The notes under the pieces were generated by a model, which saw only the letters and a list, made by a program, of their open reading frames with translations, was not told where the DNA came from and did no database searches. The position numbers were made by a program, and so were the translations under genes. A stretch of DNA of 64,000 bases from Incurvaria masculella (lineage: Eukaryota; Arthropoda; Insecta; Lepidoptera; Incurvariidae), in the NCBI GenBank assembly GCA_946894095.1, contig OX335650.1, forward strand, positions 7,936,001-8,000,000, given 5' to 3'. Position 1 is the stretch's first letter, and each line of letters opens with the position of its first letter. Positions 30,201 through 34,130 of the stretch are shown here, in pieces.

Positions 30201-31956
30201 CAGGAGACGCGGTAGTTAGTTTCCCTAGCGTCTTCCGCTTTAATCACAAATCAATTTAATCACAAAGGTTCGACTGCGAGAGATGAGCTTTGCGTAACAG
30301 CTCCGGTACATATCTGGAAAAGGGAGTGAACTTCATTCACTTGGAACTCAGCAATCCCACCTTGGCAAGCTTTGGCCGCTAAACCTATCACGTGTAATCC
30401 CTGCTAGCATTTAGCGACGTTACGGTTGAAAATAGTCACCCATCCAGAACCCAACCGCGCTCAGAGGTGCTTACCCAGCTTATCGAATCGCAAGGCGTCG
30501 CACCACTGGGCTACCGAGGCTGACAATCATAATGGGTCTTACAATATCTATAGTGGATTATATTATCAATTTTGAAGCGTGTTGGCTGGTATCTATGCAA
30601 TTTCTGTGTGGTACAGCCTCCGCCGCGTGTAGTATCTTCGAAGATTTTATCAAAATCGACCTCATGACTTAGAGTTTTTTTCGCTATTTCTTATAGTTTT
30701 GGATTTGTCTATGAAGGCACACTTTAGAAATGCAACCGTTATATTGCAGGTGGAGCGTATAGCGGCGCCGACGCTGGCGTCGTTGTCTCGCGCGGCGCGT
30801 CGGCGCCAGTCCGCCTCTGCCGGCGACGACGCCTGCCAGTGCGACGCCGCGGACGACGCCGGCGTCAGCTGCTCGCGGCACAGGCGGCATCAGGCCGCAG
30901 GTGATCTACTTTACTCAATCGACGAGTGAGCTCATATTCGCAGAGAGGCGCCATTTTTTTAATAGAAATCGACATTGACATATTAAAACAATAGACTCAA
31001 CTCGACAAATACTGTAGCCACATATGGGAAGGTAGTCATTCAGTACCTATTGGTGTCTTTGGACTCAATGAAGCGCCGAGTGGTCCGTCTTATTGATGTC
31101 TCACATCTCACCGTTAGCCTGGAGTCCTTGGGCCACAGACGGTTTGTAGGGTCGCTCAGTCTGTACTACAGGTTCTGTCATGGCCGTTGCTAGCACTATA
31201 GTTGCTATATTAGCCTAACACACCGCAGTTCCGAAGGAATTTGGTGCCAAGTATTATGAGCATTGCTACATTGAACTGGATGGAAAACATGGGTGTTTCG
31301 ACCTGTTCTTGCAAGGCAAGGCAAGAAGGCAAGGTCACACGACCCTGACCTTCGAGCTGCTTAATTCGTTTTGTCCCTCATTCCCCTGTCTTCAATTTTC
31401 AAAAACTACTAACCCTACTTAAACGTGCATGCCACATGCAAACATAGTCGCAGGATTGGTGAATATTGGAGGGTTTGTGTGGATGGGAACTGACTTGACG
31501 AACGCATTTTAATGACACATTCGCGATGGCGATTCCCATACAATTATATGGTCACTTTGACCATTCGGCGGTGACGTGATATCGACTGCATGCCACTTCT
31601 TCTTCCTTTCTCTTCAGTGAACACAGCATTCCCTTTTCAATTCTCGTCACCGTGTCGTCTTTGAGTTGGAAATGCTCTCTGACCCGACTGTTGCGGAATA
31701 TAAAAAGTGAAGGTGTCAATGAACATTTGCAGCGGCGGCGACCGCCGCGTACTCGTGCAGTTGCGACGCGCGGCACAAGCGGCCGCGCTCGCTGGAGCCG
31801 CCGCCGGGGTCGCCGGAGCCCGGCGCCGCGTCGCCGCCTCCGCCGCCCGCGCCGCCCGCGCCGTCCTGCCGCGAGCCCTTCCCGCTGCGCGTGCACGACA
31901 TCCGGCTGCAGCTCATCGACGGGATACCGCTGCCGAAGCACGTGCTGCTCGCCTGA
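3100..31956 (+). CDS. NSUN7: NSUN7-like protein, 18 coding exons (putative RNA m5C methyltransferase family pseudoenzyme)
   Basis: Spliced model: 3100-3222, 3993-4120, 11934-12078, 12471-12576, 16398-16456, 18119-18330, 19973-20071, 20638-20742, 21515-21593, 22962-23197, 23773-24007, 25859-25960, 26635-26796, 27048-27272, 28284-28397, 28854-29015, 30750-30900, 31733-31956. Every junction is GT/AG, all phases fit, and the sum is 2667 bases, giving 888 residues (human NSUN7 is about 718). Identity rests on by-eye alignment of exons 4 to 16 with human NSUN7: an ARxRIK block before the catalytic domain, the ILQ(E/D) block, the DP(I/V)(D/E)(L/F) block after motif IV, the xENxxxVxxA block after motif VI, and a C-terminal NGxxLxxLxxR-like block. 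Family members methylate cytosine-5 in RNA. Here the motif IV and VI cysteines are Asn486 and His552 and motif I is degenerate, so catalysis is unlikely. The first three exons and the C-terminal 120 residues are not matched to the family. Exons 2, 11 and 13 have tandem extra copies. Without a database search the name is a confident inference, not proof. Confidence 0.78.
3993..4120 (+). CDS. NSUN7: NSUN7-like exon 2
   Basis: Acceptor GGCAG, donor GA/GTGAGT, phase 0 in and phase 2 out. It encodes an acidic stretch followed by LPSDPEWRLKQYFK. The exon is the intact first copy of a five-fold tandem array that continues to about 4619. Only this copy stays open in the frame shared with exons 1 and 3. 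Confidence 0.65.
4025..4619 (+). repeat. Tandem array of exon 2 with splice sites, about 119 bp x 5 (copies 2-5 are pseudoexons)
   Basis: Units lie at about 4025-4144, 4145-4262, 4263-4380, 4381-4498 and 4499-4619. Each carries the exon core, a donor such as GCGA/GTAAGTACC, and a CTCTAGCTGCAG-like acceptor. Copies 2 and 3 have one-base deletions relative to exon 2, and copies 4 and 5 carry TGA in place of the Trp codon. The spread of differences shows this array is older than the 221-bp array near 24 kb. A short related piece recurs near 5470-5515. Confidence 0.85.
4735..4757. repeat. Poly-T tract
   Basis: About 22 T in a row in the intron after exon 2. It may be the tail of a retroposed copy on the minus strand. 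Confidence 0.7.
5149..5255 (+). repeat. Direct repeat of about 36 bp in a CpG-rich stretch
   Basis: GTAACCCCAGTTGCGAGAGT CGCC at 5149 and GTAACCCCAGTTACGAGAGT CGCC at 5218. The 5100-5400 stretch is GC-rich within an intron. Confidence 0.7.
6517..6590 (+). mobile_element. Fragment of a widespread repeat (GGCCAAGTGCGAG family)
   Basis: GGCCAAGTGCGAGTCGGACC and GAAGGGTTCCGTACCATT recur at 62540-62590. Confidence 0.65.
7197..8442 (+). pseudogene. LINE ORF2 reverse transcriptase fragment, frameshifted
   Basis: Two overlapping frames encode the domain. Frame 1 (7197-7616) has PLYKKG, NYRPVSLLPIFSKVFEK and KQYGFRKGMST. Frame 2 (7588-8442) has DLSKAFDCVNH (motif A), [20 protein letters not shown] (motif B) and MFADDISL (motif C with the catalytic Asp pair), then LGVMFDNKLTW. 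The shift near 7590 is one event. The order and motifs are typical of the CR1/jockey group. Confidence 0.9.
8445..8708 (+). pseudogene. LINE ORF2 C-terminal part, in a third frame
   Basis: It begins MSTLNSDVHDHDTRNK and contains FYNKLPVEIRNL, the usual C-terminal segment after the reverse transcriptase in CR1/jockey elements. It is separated from the RT frame by a shift at an A9 run. Confidence 0.8.
9110..9240 (+). mobile_element. LINE 3' end fragment with (AAATG)n tail
   Basis: CCGCGGATCAATCAAATTGT, GACATGACTTAGTGTAG and GAATAAATAAATGAAATG. A related copy lies at 19025-19100 (GCGGATCAATCAATCAG). Confidence 0.6.
9240..9425 (-). mobile_element. SINE fragment (same family)
   Basis: Contains GGCTACATTGAACTGGATGG and GCGATGGT blocks of the SINE body. 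The head is missing. Confidence 0.7.
9425..11930. other. Intron sequence before exon 3
   Basis: AT-rich with a small fragment of the hairpin-ended repeat at 11190-11245. Open frames near 10.35-10.7 kb have no splice support or recognisable content. Confidence 0.5.
11934..12078 (+). CDS. NSUN7: NSUN7-like exon 3
   Basis: Acceptor CCGCGCAG, donor GAG/GTGAGA, phase 2 in and 0 out. It encodes an acidic linker with EEWGMWPP and SPSPEWDIVE. The intron before it is 7.8 kb and contains the LINE at 7.2-8.9 kb. Confidence 0.7.
12471..12576 (+). CDS. NSUN7: NSUN7-like exon 4, start of the region similar to vertebrate NSUN7
   Basis: Acceptor GGACAG, donor T/GTGAGT, phase 0 in and 1 out. It encodes KAARLLW followed by RRVYSLIYDVFR, which lines up with the helical N-terminal segment of vertebrate NSUN7 that precedes the catalytic domain. 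Confidence 0.75.
13222..13297 (+). repeat. 39-bp tandem duplication
   Basis: AATCTTATATGAATACAGAA and ATATTTGTATTTGAAGT occur twice, identical, at 13222 and 13261. Confidence 0.9.
14931..15125 (+). promoter_or_regulatory. Orphan core promoter: TATA box followed by a CpG-rich stretch
   Basis: GGCTATAAAAGGACGCGC with TATAAAAG at 14931-14938 is a near-ideal TATA box. A GC- and CCG-rich stretch follows at 15060-15125. No convincing coding exon follows, and the site lies inside an intron of the NSUN7-like gene. It could start an alternative or non-coding transcript, or be chance. Confidence 0.3.
15855..15985 (-). mobile_element. SINE fragment (same family)
   Basis: Body blocks GGCTACATTGACTTGG, ACACGGACAATTTGC and GCGATGGTACTAACCC. 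Confidence 0.65.
16085..16260 (+). other. tRNA-like sequence (SINE head or tRNA relic)
   Basis: GTCGGCCGAGCGGTGCG (A-box-like) and GAGGTCGATTCC (B-box-like) are about 45 bases apart in GC-richer sequence. The acceptor stem does not close, so it is not a functional tRNA gene. A second such relic lies on the minus strand at 47615-47690. Confidence 0.4.
16398..16456 (+). CDS. NSUN7: NSUN7-like exon 5
   Basis: Acceptor TTGCAG, donor AAG/GTAAAT, phase 1 in and 0 out. It encodes KTVLNEAIDDIHFFGFFPK, which fits the short helix and aromatic stretch following exon 4 in NSUN7. Confidence 0.72.
17870..17945 (+). mobile_element. LINE 3' tail with (ATT)n
   Basis: CTGGCCTGAAATAAAGAATT followed by ATT repeats, typical of a retroposed 3' end. 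Confidence 0.5.
18119..18330 (+). CDS. NSUN7: NSUN7-like exon 6
   Basis: Acceptor CTCCGCAG, donor AC/GTGAGC, phase 0 in and 2 out. Strongly GC-rich with Ala/Arg-rich helices. It ends in LSAAIARIRIKNQAF, matching the conserved LAAALARCRIK-type block of vertebrate NSUN7. Confidence 0.8.
18655..18930 (+). mobile_element. Interspersed repeat, RTE/SINE-like 3' end type
   Basis: ACTAGCTGAGGTACTTGGCTC at the start, and a TTCAGCGGTTTTGGCGG block and AATATTAGTACGG at the end. The same family is at 54180-54365, with starts and ends alike. Confidence 0.6.
19130..19950 (+). mobile_element. Diverged RTE-like repeat
   Basis: Starts ACTAGCAGCCCGTCCCGGCT TTGCACGGG and ends with TTTTATACTATGTAGTGATG. It ends just upstream of exon 7. 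A 60-base GC-rich patch near 19330 interrupts it. Confidence 0.5.
19973..20071 (+). CDS. NSUN7: NSUN7-like exon 7
   Basis: Acceptor GTGCAG, donor AA/GTACGA, phase 2 in and 2 out. It encodes LKDLLPPHLREE and VTGWVNMFK. The reading frame continues past the donor to about 20186, but only this donor gives a frame compatible with exon 8. Confidence 0.72.
20193..20390. mobile_element. MITE with 56-bp perfect inverted repeats
   Basis: Arms 20193-20248 and 20335-20390 are identical by eye (GCAGGTCTATTCCTGGCATT inward). The total is 198 bases with an 86-base loop. It lies in the intron after exon 7. A related, more diverged copy is at 53770-53910. Confidence 0.9.
20638..20742 (+). CDS. NSUN7: NSUN7-like exon 8
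   Basis: Acceptor TTTCAG, donor AG/GTGAAA, phase 2 in and 2 out. It encodes NVNHLIRQLKVMGYTYSSS, corresponding to the xxLxxRGYNxV segment of NSUN7, which resembles the small domain before the Rossmann fold. Confidence 0.75.
   Translation, partial: ECKPPDQAIKSHGLHVQQFKTTLRSGVPFRSGLL
20775..21500. repeat. Second copy of the 44.7-kb element, interrupted by the TTAA element
   Basis: Left part to 20848 contains ATAATCGACCGTGATGC and ACACATTAA. After the insertion the sequence resumes with TTAATTAAAGAAAGAGC and TTTACGAATATA, as at 44810-44850. Confidence 0.82.
20849..21350. mobile_element. Non-autonomous TTAA-target element, copy 1
   Basis: Termini GGTGGCCCAACCCGGC and, inverted, GGTGGCCCATCCCGCT, flanked by TTAA at 20845-20848 and 21351-21354. 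It is inserted in another repeat whose uninterrupted relative at 44.8 kb shows the empty site. The TTAA duplication suggests piggyBac-type transposition in trans. It lies in the intron between exons 8 and 9. Confidence 0.88.
21515..21593 (+). CDS. NSUN7: NSUN7-like exon 9
   Basis: Acceptor CTCCAG, donor CAG/GTGCAT, phase 2 in and 0 out. It encodes LRPPPKTSLG and LIKDGIIILQ. The last block is the entry to the Rossmann domain; active family members have a similar GxLxxQD sequence here. Confidence 0.75.
21758..22445 (+). mobile_element. Hairpin-ended interspersed repeat carrying a (TTAGG)n loop
   Basis: It starts ACGGACTTCAAAAAAGGAGG and has a T-rich variable tract, then a body also found inverted at 1320-1970. 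It ends in a 93-bp inverted repeat (22149-22241 and 22353-22445, three differences) whose loop is the TTAGG array. Confidence 0.8.
22246..22327 (+). repeat. Interstitial (TTAGG)n array, about 16 units
   Basis: Sixteen TTAGG units, one altered to TTATG. TTAGG is the standard telomere repeat of most insects, including Lepidoptera. It sits in an intron, inside the loop of a 93-bp inverted repeat. Confidence 0.95.
22470..22880 (+). mobile_element. tRNA-derived SINE, near full length
   Basis: Head with GGGTTCAAACC, body with GAATGCGAGCTGCTTCATG, GTGTTTTCCATCCAGTTCAA and tail GTCATCCATGCCAGGTTGCA. It lies next to the acceptor of exon 10. Confidence 0.82.
22962..23197 (+). CDS. NSUN7: NSUN7-like exon 10, degenerate SAM-binding motif I
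   Basis: Acceptor GCTGCAG, donor CA/GTTAGT, phase 0 in and 2 out. Where active NSUN enzymes have a D-x-C-A-A-P-G-x-K-T loop, this exon has HATSPRST after GHVVQT, so the SAM loop is not conserved. A poly-Ala helix region follows, then IGRLYVFGAGD, which fits the second Rossmann strand. The exon is extremely GC-rich. Confidence 0.75.
23315..23400 (+). repeat. CA-rich low-complexity tract
   Basis: Alternating ACAC/CACA and ATCACA text over about 85 bases in the intron after exon 10. Confidence 0.6.
23773..24007 (+). CDS. NSUN7: NSUN7-like exon 11, motif IV exon (cysteine lost)
   Basis: Acceptor CCTCAG, donor GAG/GTGTGT, phase 2 in and 0 out. It runs from AEEYARSLREMG to GGDLAMLE. The motif IV position, P-x-C-S-G in vertebrate NSUN7, reads PPNSY here, with Asn486 in place of Cys. 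TDPIDLV follows, as in the family. Its 3' 197 bases plus 24 intron bases are the first unit of the 221-bp array. Confidence 0.78.
23811..25729 (+). repeat. 221-bp tandem array, 9 copies of exon 11 with its donor and 24 intron bases
   Basis: Units start at 23811, 24032, 24253, 24474, 24695, 24916, 25137, 25358 and 25579; the last is cut at about 25729 and lacks the donor. Each full unit contains the exon 3' part, GAG/GTGTGT and a stretch ending in TTAG. Diagnostic variants pair copies 4-5-6 with 7-8-9: CATACT in 4 and 7, GCGAACC and ATTAGG in 5 and 8, GGTGTT in 6 and 9. That shows a 663-bp higher-order duplication. The unit length is not a multiple of three and each unit ends in an in-frame stop, so extra copies cannot simply lengthen the protein. 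Confidence 0.95.
25859..25960 (+). CDS. NSUN7: NSUN7-like exon 12
   Basis: Acceptor TTTACAG, donor CAG/GTTGGG, phase 0 both sides. It encodes TILEEQKKTLKFLMSKPQ, matching the LxxQQxxxLxxAxKF-type helix that precedes motif VI in NSUN enzymes. The intron before it contains the exon 11 array, so the donor of copy 1 probably joins across 1.85 kb of repeats. Confidence 0.78.
26459..26580 (+). pseudogene. Decayed extra copy of exon 13 (pseudoexon)
   Basis: Starting at ACAG/ATCCAG, this stretch matches exon 13 about 176 bases downstream (ATCCAG, ATAGCGTGCT versus ATAGCGCGCT, ATGGTGC, GGCCAAC). Small indels break the frame, so it is a tandem exon duplicate that lost function. Confidence 0.8.
26635..26796 (+). 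CDS. NSUN7: NSUN7-like exon 13, motif VI exon (catalytic cysteine lost)
   Basis: Acceptor CAACAG, donor ACA/GTATGT, phase 0 both sides. It encodes LVLYETHSALDAEND followed by VRRAVAEANRL. The family has Y-x-T-C-S with Cys as the nucleophile that attacks C6 of cytosine; here it is His552. The following helix VxxAxxE is kept. Confidence 0.8.
27048..27272 (+). CDS. NSUN7: NSUN7-like exon 14, low-complexity linker
   Basis: Acceptor TTGCAG, donor TAT/GTGAGC, phase 0 both sides. Ala, Gly and Pro rich with a run of seven Gly, then a short acidic end DPDDDCADVY. It is probably a disordered insertion absent from vertebrate NSUN7. Confidence 0.65.
27740..27935 (+). repeat. Repeat with GTAT microsatellite, copy 1
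   Basis: ACCCAACTGCGCGAAG, AGAGGGTATTGTTTTT and (GTAT)n are shared in outline with 48285-48480. In the intron between exons 14 and 15. Confidence 0.5.
28284..28397 (+). CDS. NSUN7: NSUN7-like exon 15
   Basis: Acceptor CTGCAG, donor AAG/GTTAGA, phase 0 both sides. It encodes FELKRLPNLGNG and RDGCYLGLIQRK. The G-C-Y-L-G-L block corresponds to the NGCFLSxLxR strand near the end of the NSUN7 catalytic domain. Confidence 0.78.
28854..29015 (+). CDS. NSUN7: NSUN7-like exon 16
   Basis: Acceptor TGACAG, donor GAG/GTGAAA, phase 0 both sides. It encodes YMIKVAEERGLFRG, matching the xVLxxAxxKGLxxG segment that follows the catalytic domain in NSUN7. A basic, Arg/Lys-rich tail then follows. Confidence 0.75.
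29736..30076. mobile_element. MITE with about 35-bp inverted repeats
   Basis: The left end GTCCGAGTTCTCACCTAAAC continues TGGCGTTTACG. The inverted right end is GTCCCAGTTGTCACCTAAAT followed by TGGCGTTTACG. It lies in the intron between exons 16 and 17. Confidence 0.75.
30270..30525 (-). mobile_element. Different SINE-like repeat with tRNA-like head
   Basis: On the minus strand: GGTAGCCCAGTGG (A-box-like), then TTGGGTTCTGGATGGGTGAC. The last part also resembles the GATGGGTGAC block of 5S rRNA, so a 5S- or tRNA-derived origin is possible. It lies in the intron between exons 16 and 17. Confidence 0.5.
30750..30900 (+). CDS. NSUN7: NSUN7-like exon 17
   Basis: Acceptor TTGCAG, donor G/GTGATC, phase 0 in and 1 out. 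It encodes a basic stretch, then CQCDAADDAG and CSRHRRH. The Cys/His spacing hints at a small metal-binding or disulphide region, but no known domain is recognised. Confidence 0.6.
31215..31295 (-). mobile_element. SINE fragment (same family)
   Basis: Blocks CGAAGGAATTTGGTGCC and TACATTGAACTGGATGG, in the last intron of the NSUN7-like gene. Confidence 0.6.
31733..31956 (+). CDS. NSUN7: NSUN7-like exon 18 (last coding exon)
   Basis: Acceptor TTTGCAG, phase 1. It encodes YSCSCDARHKR, a Pro-rich linker, then a compact C-terminal block LRVHDIRLQLIDG ending PKHVLLA and TGA at 31954-31956. The tail looks conserved in composition but I cannot assign it to a family. Confidence 0.6.
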
Positions 31957-32660
31957 ACGTTGAAATCCACCAAAAAGAGTGCAAAGAGTGGACGATTGTG
32001 GGGATTCTATTGCCGCTTCATGTTGACTTTATGACGTATCTACATAGAGCGGCAAGACTACATGGAACATACATACATGGTAGTGTGGATAATTGTGTAT
32101 ATTAGATGCGTAAGGATGTAAGCCAATTTACCGATATTTGCTTACAAAATCACGCCGGAGCGTCAATTCAGATGAAGATCGGAAAACGAAAGGACTTGGA
32201 AGTGGCGGACTTTTTGTGTAGTAGACGCGCAAGGCTGGTAGTCAAGTTATCGATATCAGCTTACAAAATCACGCGGGCACGTCAAGACAGTTGAAGTTCT
32301 CAAAAGGAAAGGACTGAATCTTTGTATATAGTAGATGCGTTAGGCCGTAAGCCAAGTAGACGATATCGGTTTACAAAATCACGCGGGAGCGTCAAGACAG
32401 TTGAAGTTCGCAGAAGGAAATGACTTGGAAATGTGTATCTTTGTGTGTCTTTCTTATGCGTAAGGCTGCAAGTAGTTTAAAGTATTTGGCTGAAATTGTT
32501 GCCGATGCCGGGTAAATGCGTGAAAAGCAAAACAGCAGTTAAAATTCGAAAAATGTATGGACTCTCTTCATGTAGGGTCACGGAAGAAACGAACCAGTGA
32601 AAATCGTGCAATGGAAGGATTTTTGTTATGTGGTGAATAAAGAAGATTGCCTAACATTTT
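31957..32660 (+). other. 3' UTR of the NSUN7-like gene with AATAAA
   Basis: Downstream of the stop there is no further splice logic. AATAAA lies at 32636-32641 and fits a polyadenylation signal about 680 bases after the stop. The UTR would include a degenerate 113-bp tandem repeat. Inferred, with no transcript evidence. Confidence 0.45.
32100..32490 (+). repeat. Degenerate tandem repeat, about 113 bp, three copies and a partial fourth
   Basis: Units begin near 32101, 32217, 32328 and 32452. Each has GTAGATGCGTAAGGC-like, TTACAAAATCACGC, GCGTCAA and a GAAAGGACTTGGA-like block. They lie in the inferred 3' UTR, so they would be transcribed. Confidence 0.8.
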
Positions 32661-33339
32661 GTTTAAGCATGGTATCTTATTCTATGGTAATTGGTAACTT
32701 GAATTCTATGGTAACTTTAATTGTAAATTGGTTGTTTTGATTAAAGTAAGAGGAAAAGTTGCATTGCACCGGCTCTTGTGGGAAATGATTGTAACTGATT
32801 GATAAAAATGTTTTGCATACATTTACTTGATCGCTGTTTAAAAATTACTTCGAAGATGGGAAACACTTGACGGTTTTATAATAAAACGATTCATTGTACA
32901 ACAATGAAAACATTGTGTGTATTATTGGTATCTATTGATGATTACAAGGTATTTCTGCACTTGTACTGTGCAGGTTCCTACAACTATAGTAATATAAGTG
33001 TTCTCACTGCATTTGTTCCCGTGCAATTGTTAGCGGTGAATGAGGGATCGGTCATTCGTGGTACGGATTAGGTCTCTTTCCATAGCTATTAAGTGGTGGA
33101 GAAGTGCAATTTAAGGAAGGCCATTGCAACTAATTAATAAACCATCGTATGAGTGATTGAAAATATCTATCAAATGAGTGATTATAACCCAGCCTAACCT
33201 TACCTGACCATCTAACATAAAATAACATCATAATCTCACTTAACCTGTGTGGCCACGTAAAAATAATACAATTGGGTCCACTGCATTTCTTCCCGTGCAA
33301 GTCGTAAGAGCCGACTAAAGAATTCATAAGGTTGTTAGG

Positions 33340-33435
33340 GTTAATCCCGCCCAGGTTAGTACCACCGCATTTAATGAACGATGGTCGAAACGGCAATGAA
33401 CATTGTCCGTGTTTTCCAATAATCTAAATGTAGCC
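33340..33435 (+). mobile_element. SINE fragment (same family)
   Basis: Blocks GGGTTAATCCCGCCCAGG and AACATTGTCCGTGTTTTCC. Confidence 0.65.
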
Positions 33436-33454
33436 GTCCCCTATTATTTACTAA

Positions 33455-33595
33455 GGCCGGAGTGCACCATCTCTGGTTAATATTATTGTTACGGTTATAA
33501 TAGATCTATTTCTTTCTTCTTCAGACGAACAATAAGGACGGAAATAATTTAATTTTAAAATTATTACAAACCAGAGATGGTGCATTCCACACTAA
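33455..33595. mobile_element. Short inverted-repeat element
   Basis: TGCACCATCTCTGG at 33463-33476 and its exact inverse at 33571-33584, with imperfect extension inward. It lies just upstream of the second gene. Confidence 0.6.
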
Positions 33596-33966
33596 AGAGA
33601 CACATTCCACATTATTCCACAATAATGCGTTTCTATGAAATGTTTATTTAATACAAAGCTAACGTAAATAACTTCGAAATGTATTGTAAGAAACCATTGG
33701 TAAAAACCGTAACCTGTTCTATCTTATTTTACGCCGATTATACCATACCGTTCACGGTCTAGCTTACTGGCAGAATCGGTATTAACAAAAAAAGAATGAC
33801 AGTAACCAATATGACAGCAATAACGAAAAAATAACTACAATGAACACTCATGGAGGTGAATACATTCTTCACCTCCGTGTGAACACTACATCAAAAATCT
33901 ACGTTGAACCTTAGATGAAAAAGAAATCGTTGAACAGTAAGGTGCGGGTCCCATCCATCCAAAATA

Positions 33967-34130
33967 ATGGCATCAAGAAGTAAACTGAGTGCGGAAGCTA
34001 TCGCCAAAGAGAGCTACGCGCAGCGCCGCGCGCTCTTTCGGGATATCTGGGAGGTGGCAGCCACCTCGCCTGGTTCCGAAGAAGACCCTTCACTAGGACA
34101 TTCCACCGTTGCTAAGACGAAGATTATCAA
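33967..34130 (+). CDS. Unknown basic protein, exon 1
   Basis: ATG at 33967, donor AA/GTTAGT, phase 2. It encodes an Ala/Arg-rich start and an acidic patch GSEEDPSLG. The donor is only 32 bases from the target duplication of the Gypsy insertion. Confidence 0.6.

Noticed and set aside
31552..32105. Long frames on both strands around exon 18
   Set aside because: Same GC effect. The frame kept has an acceptor in phase with exon 17 and a proper stop.
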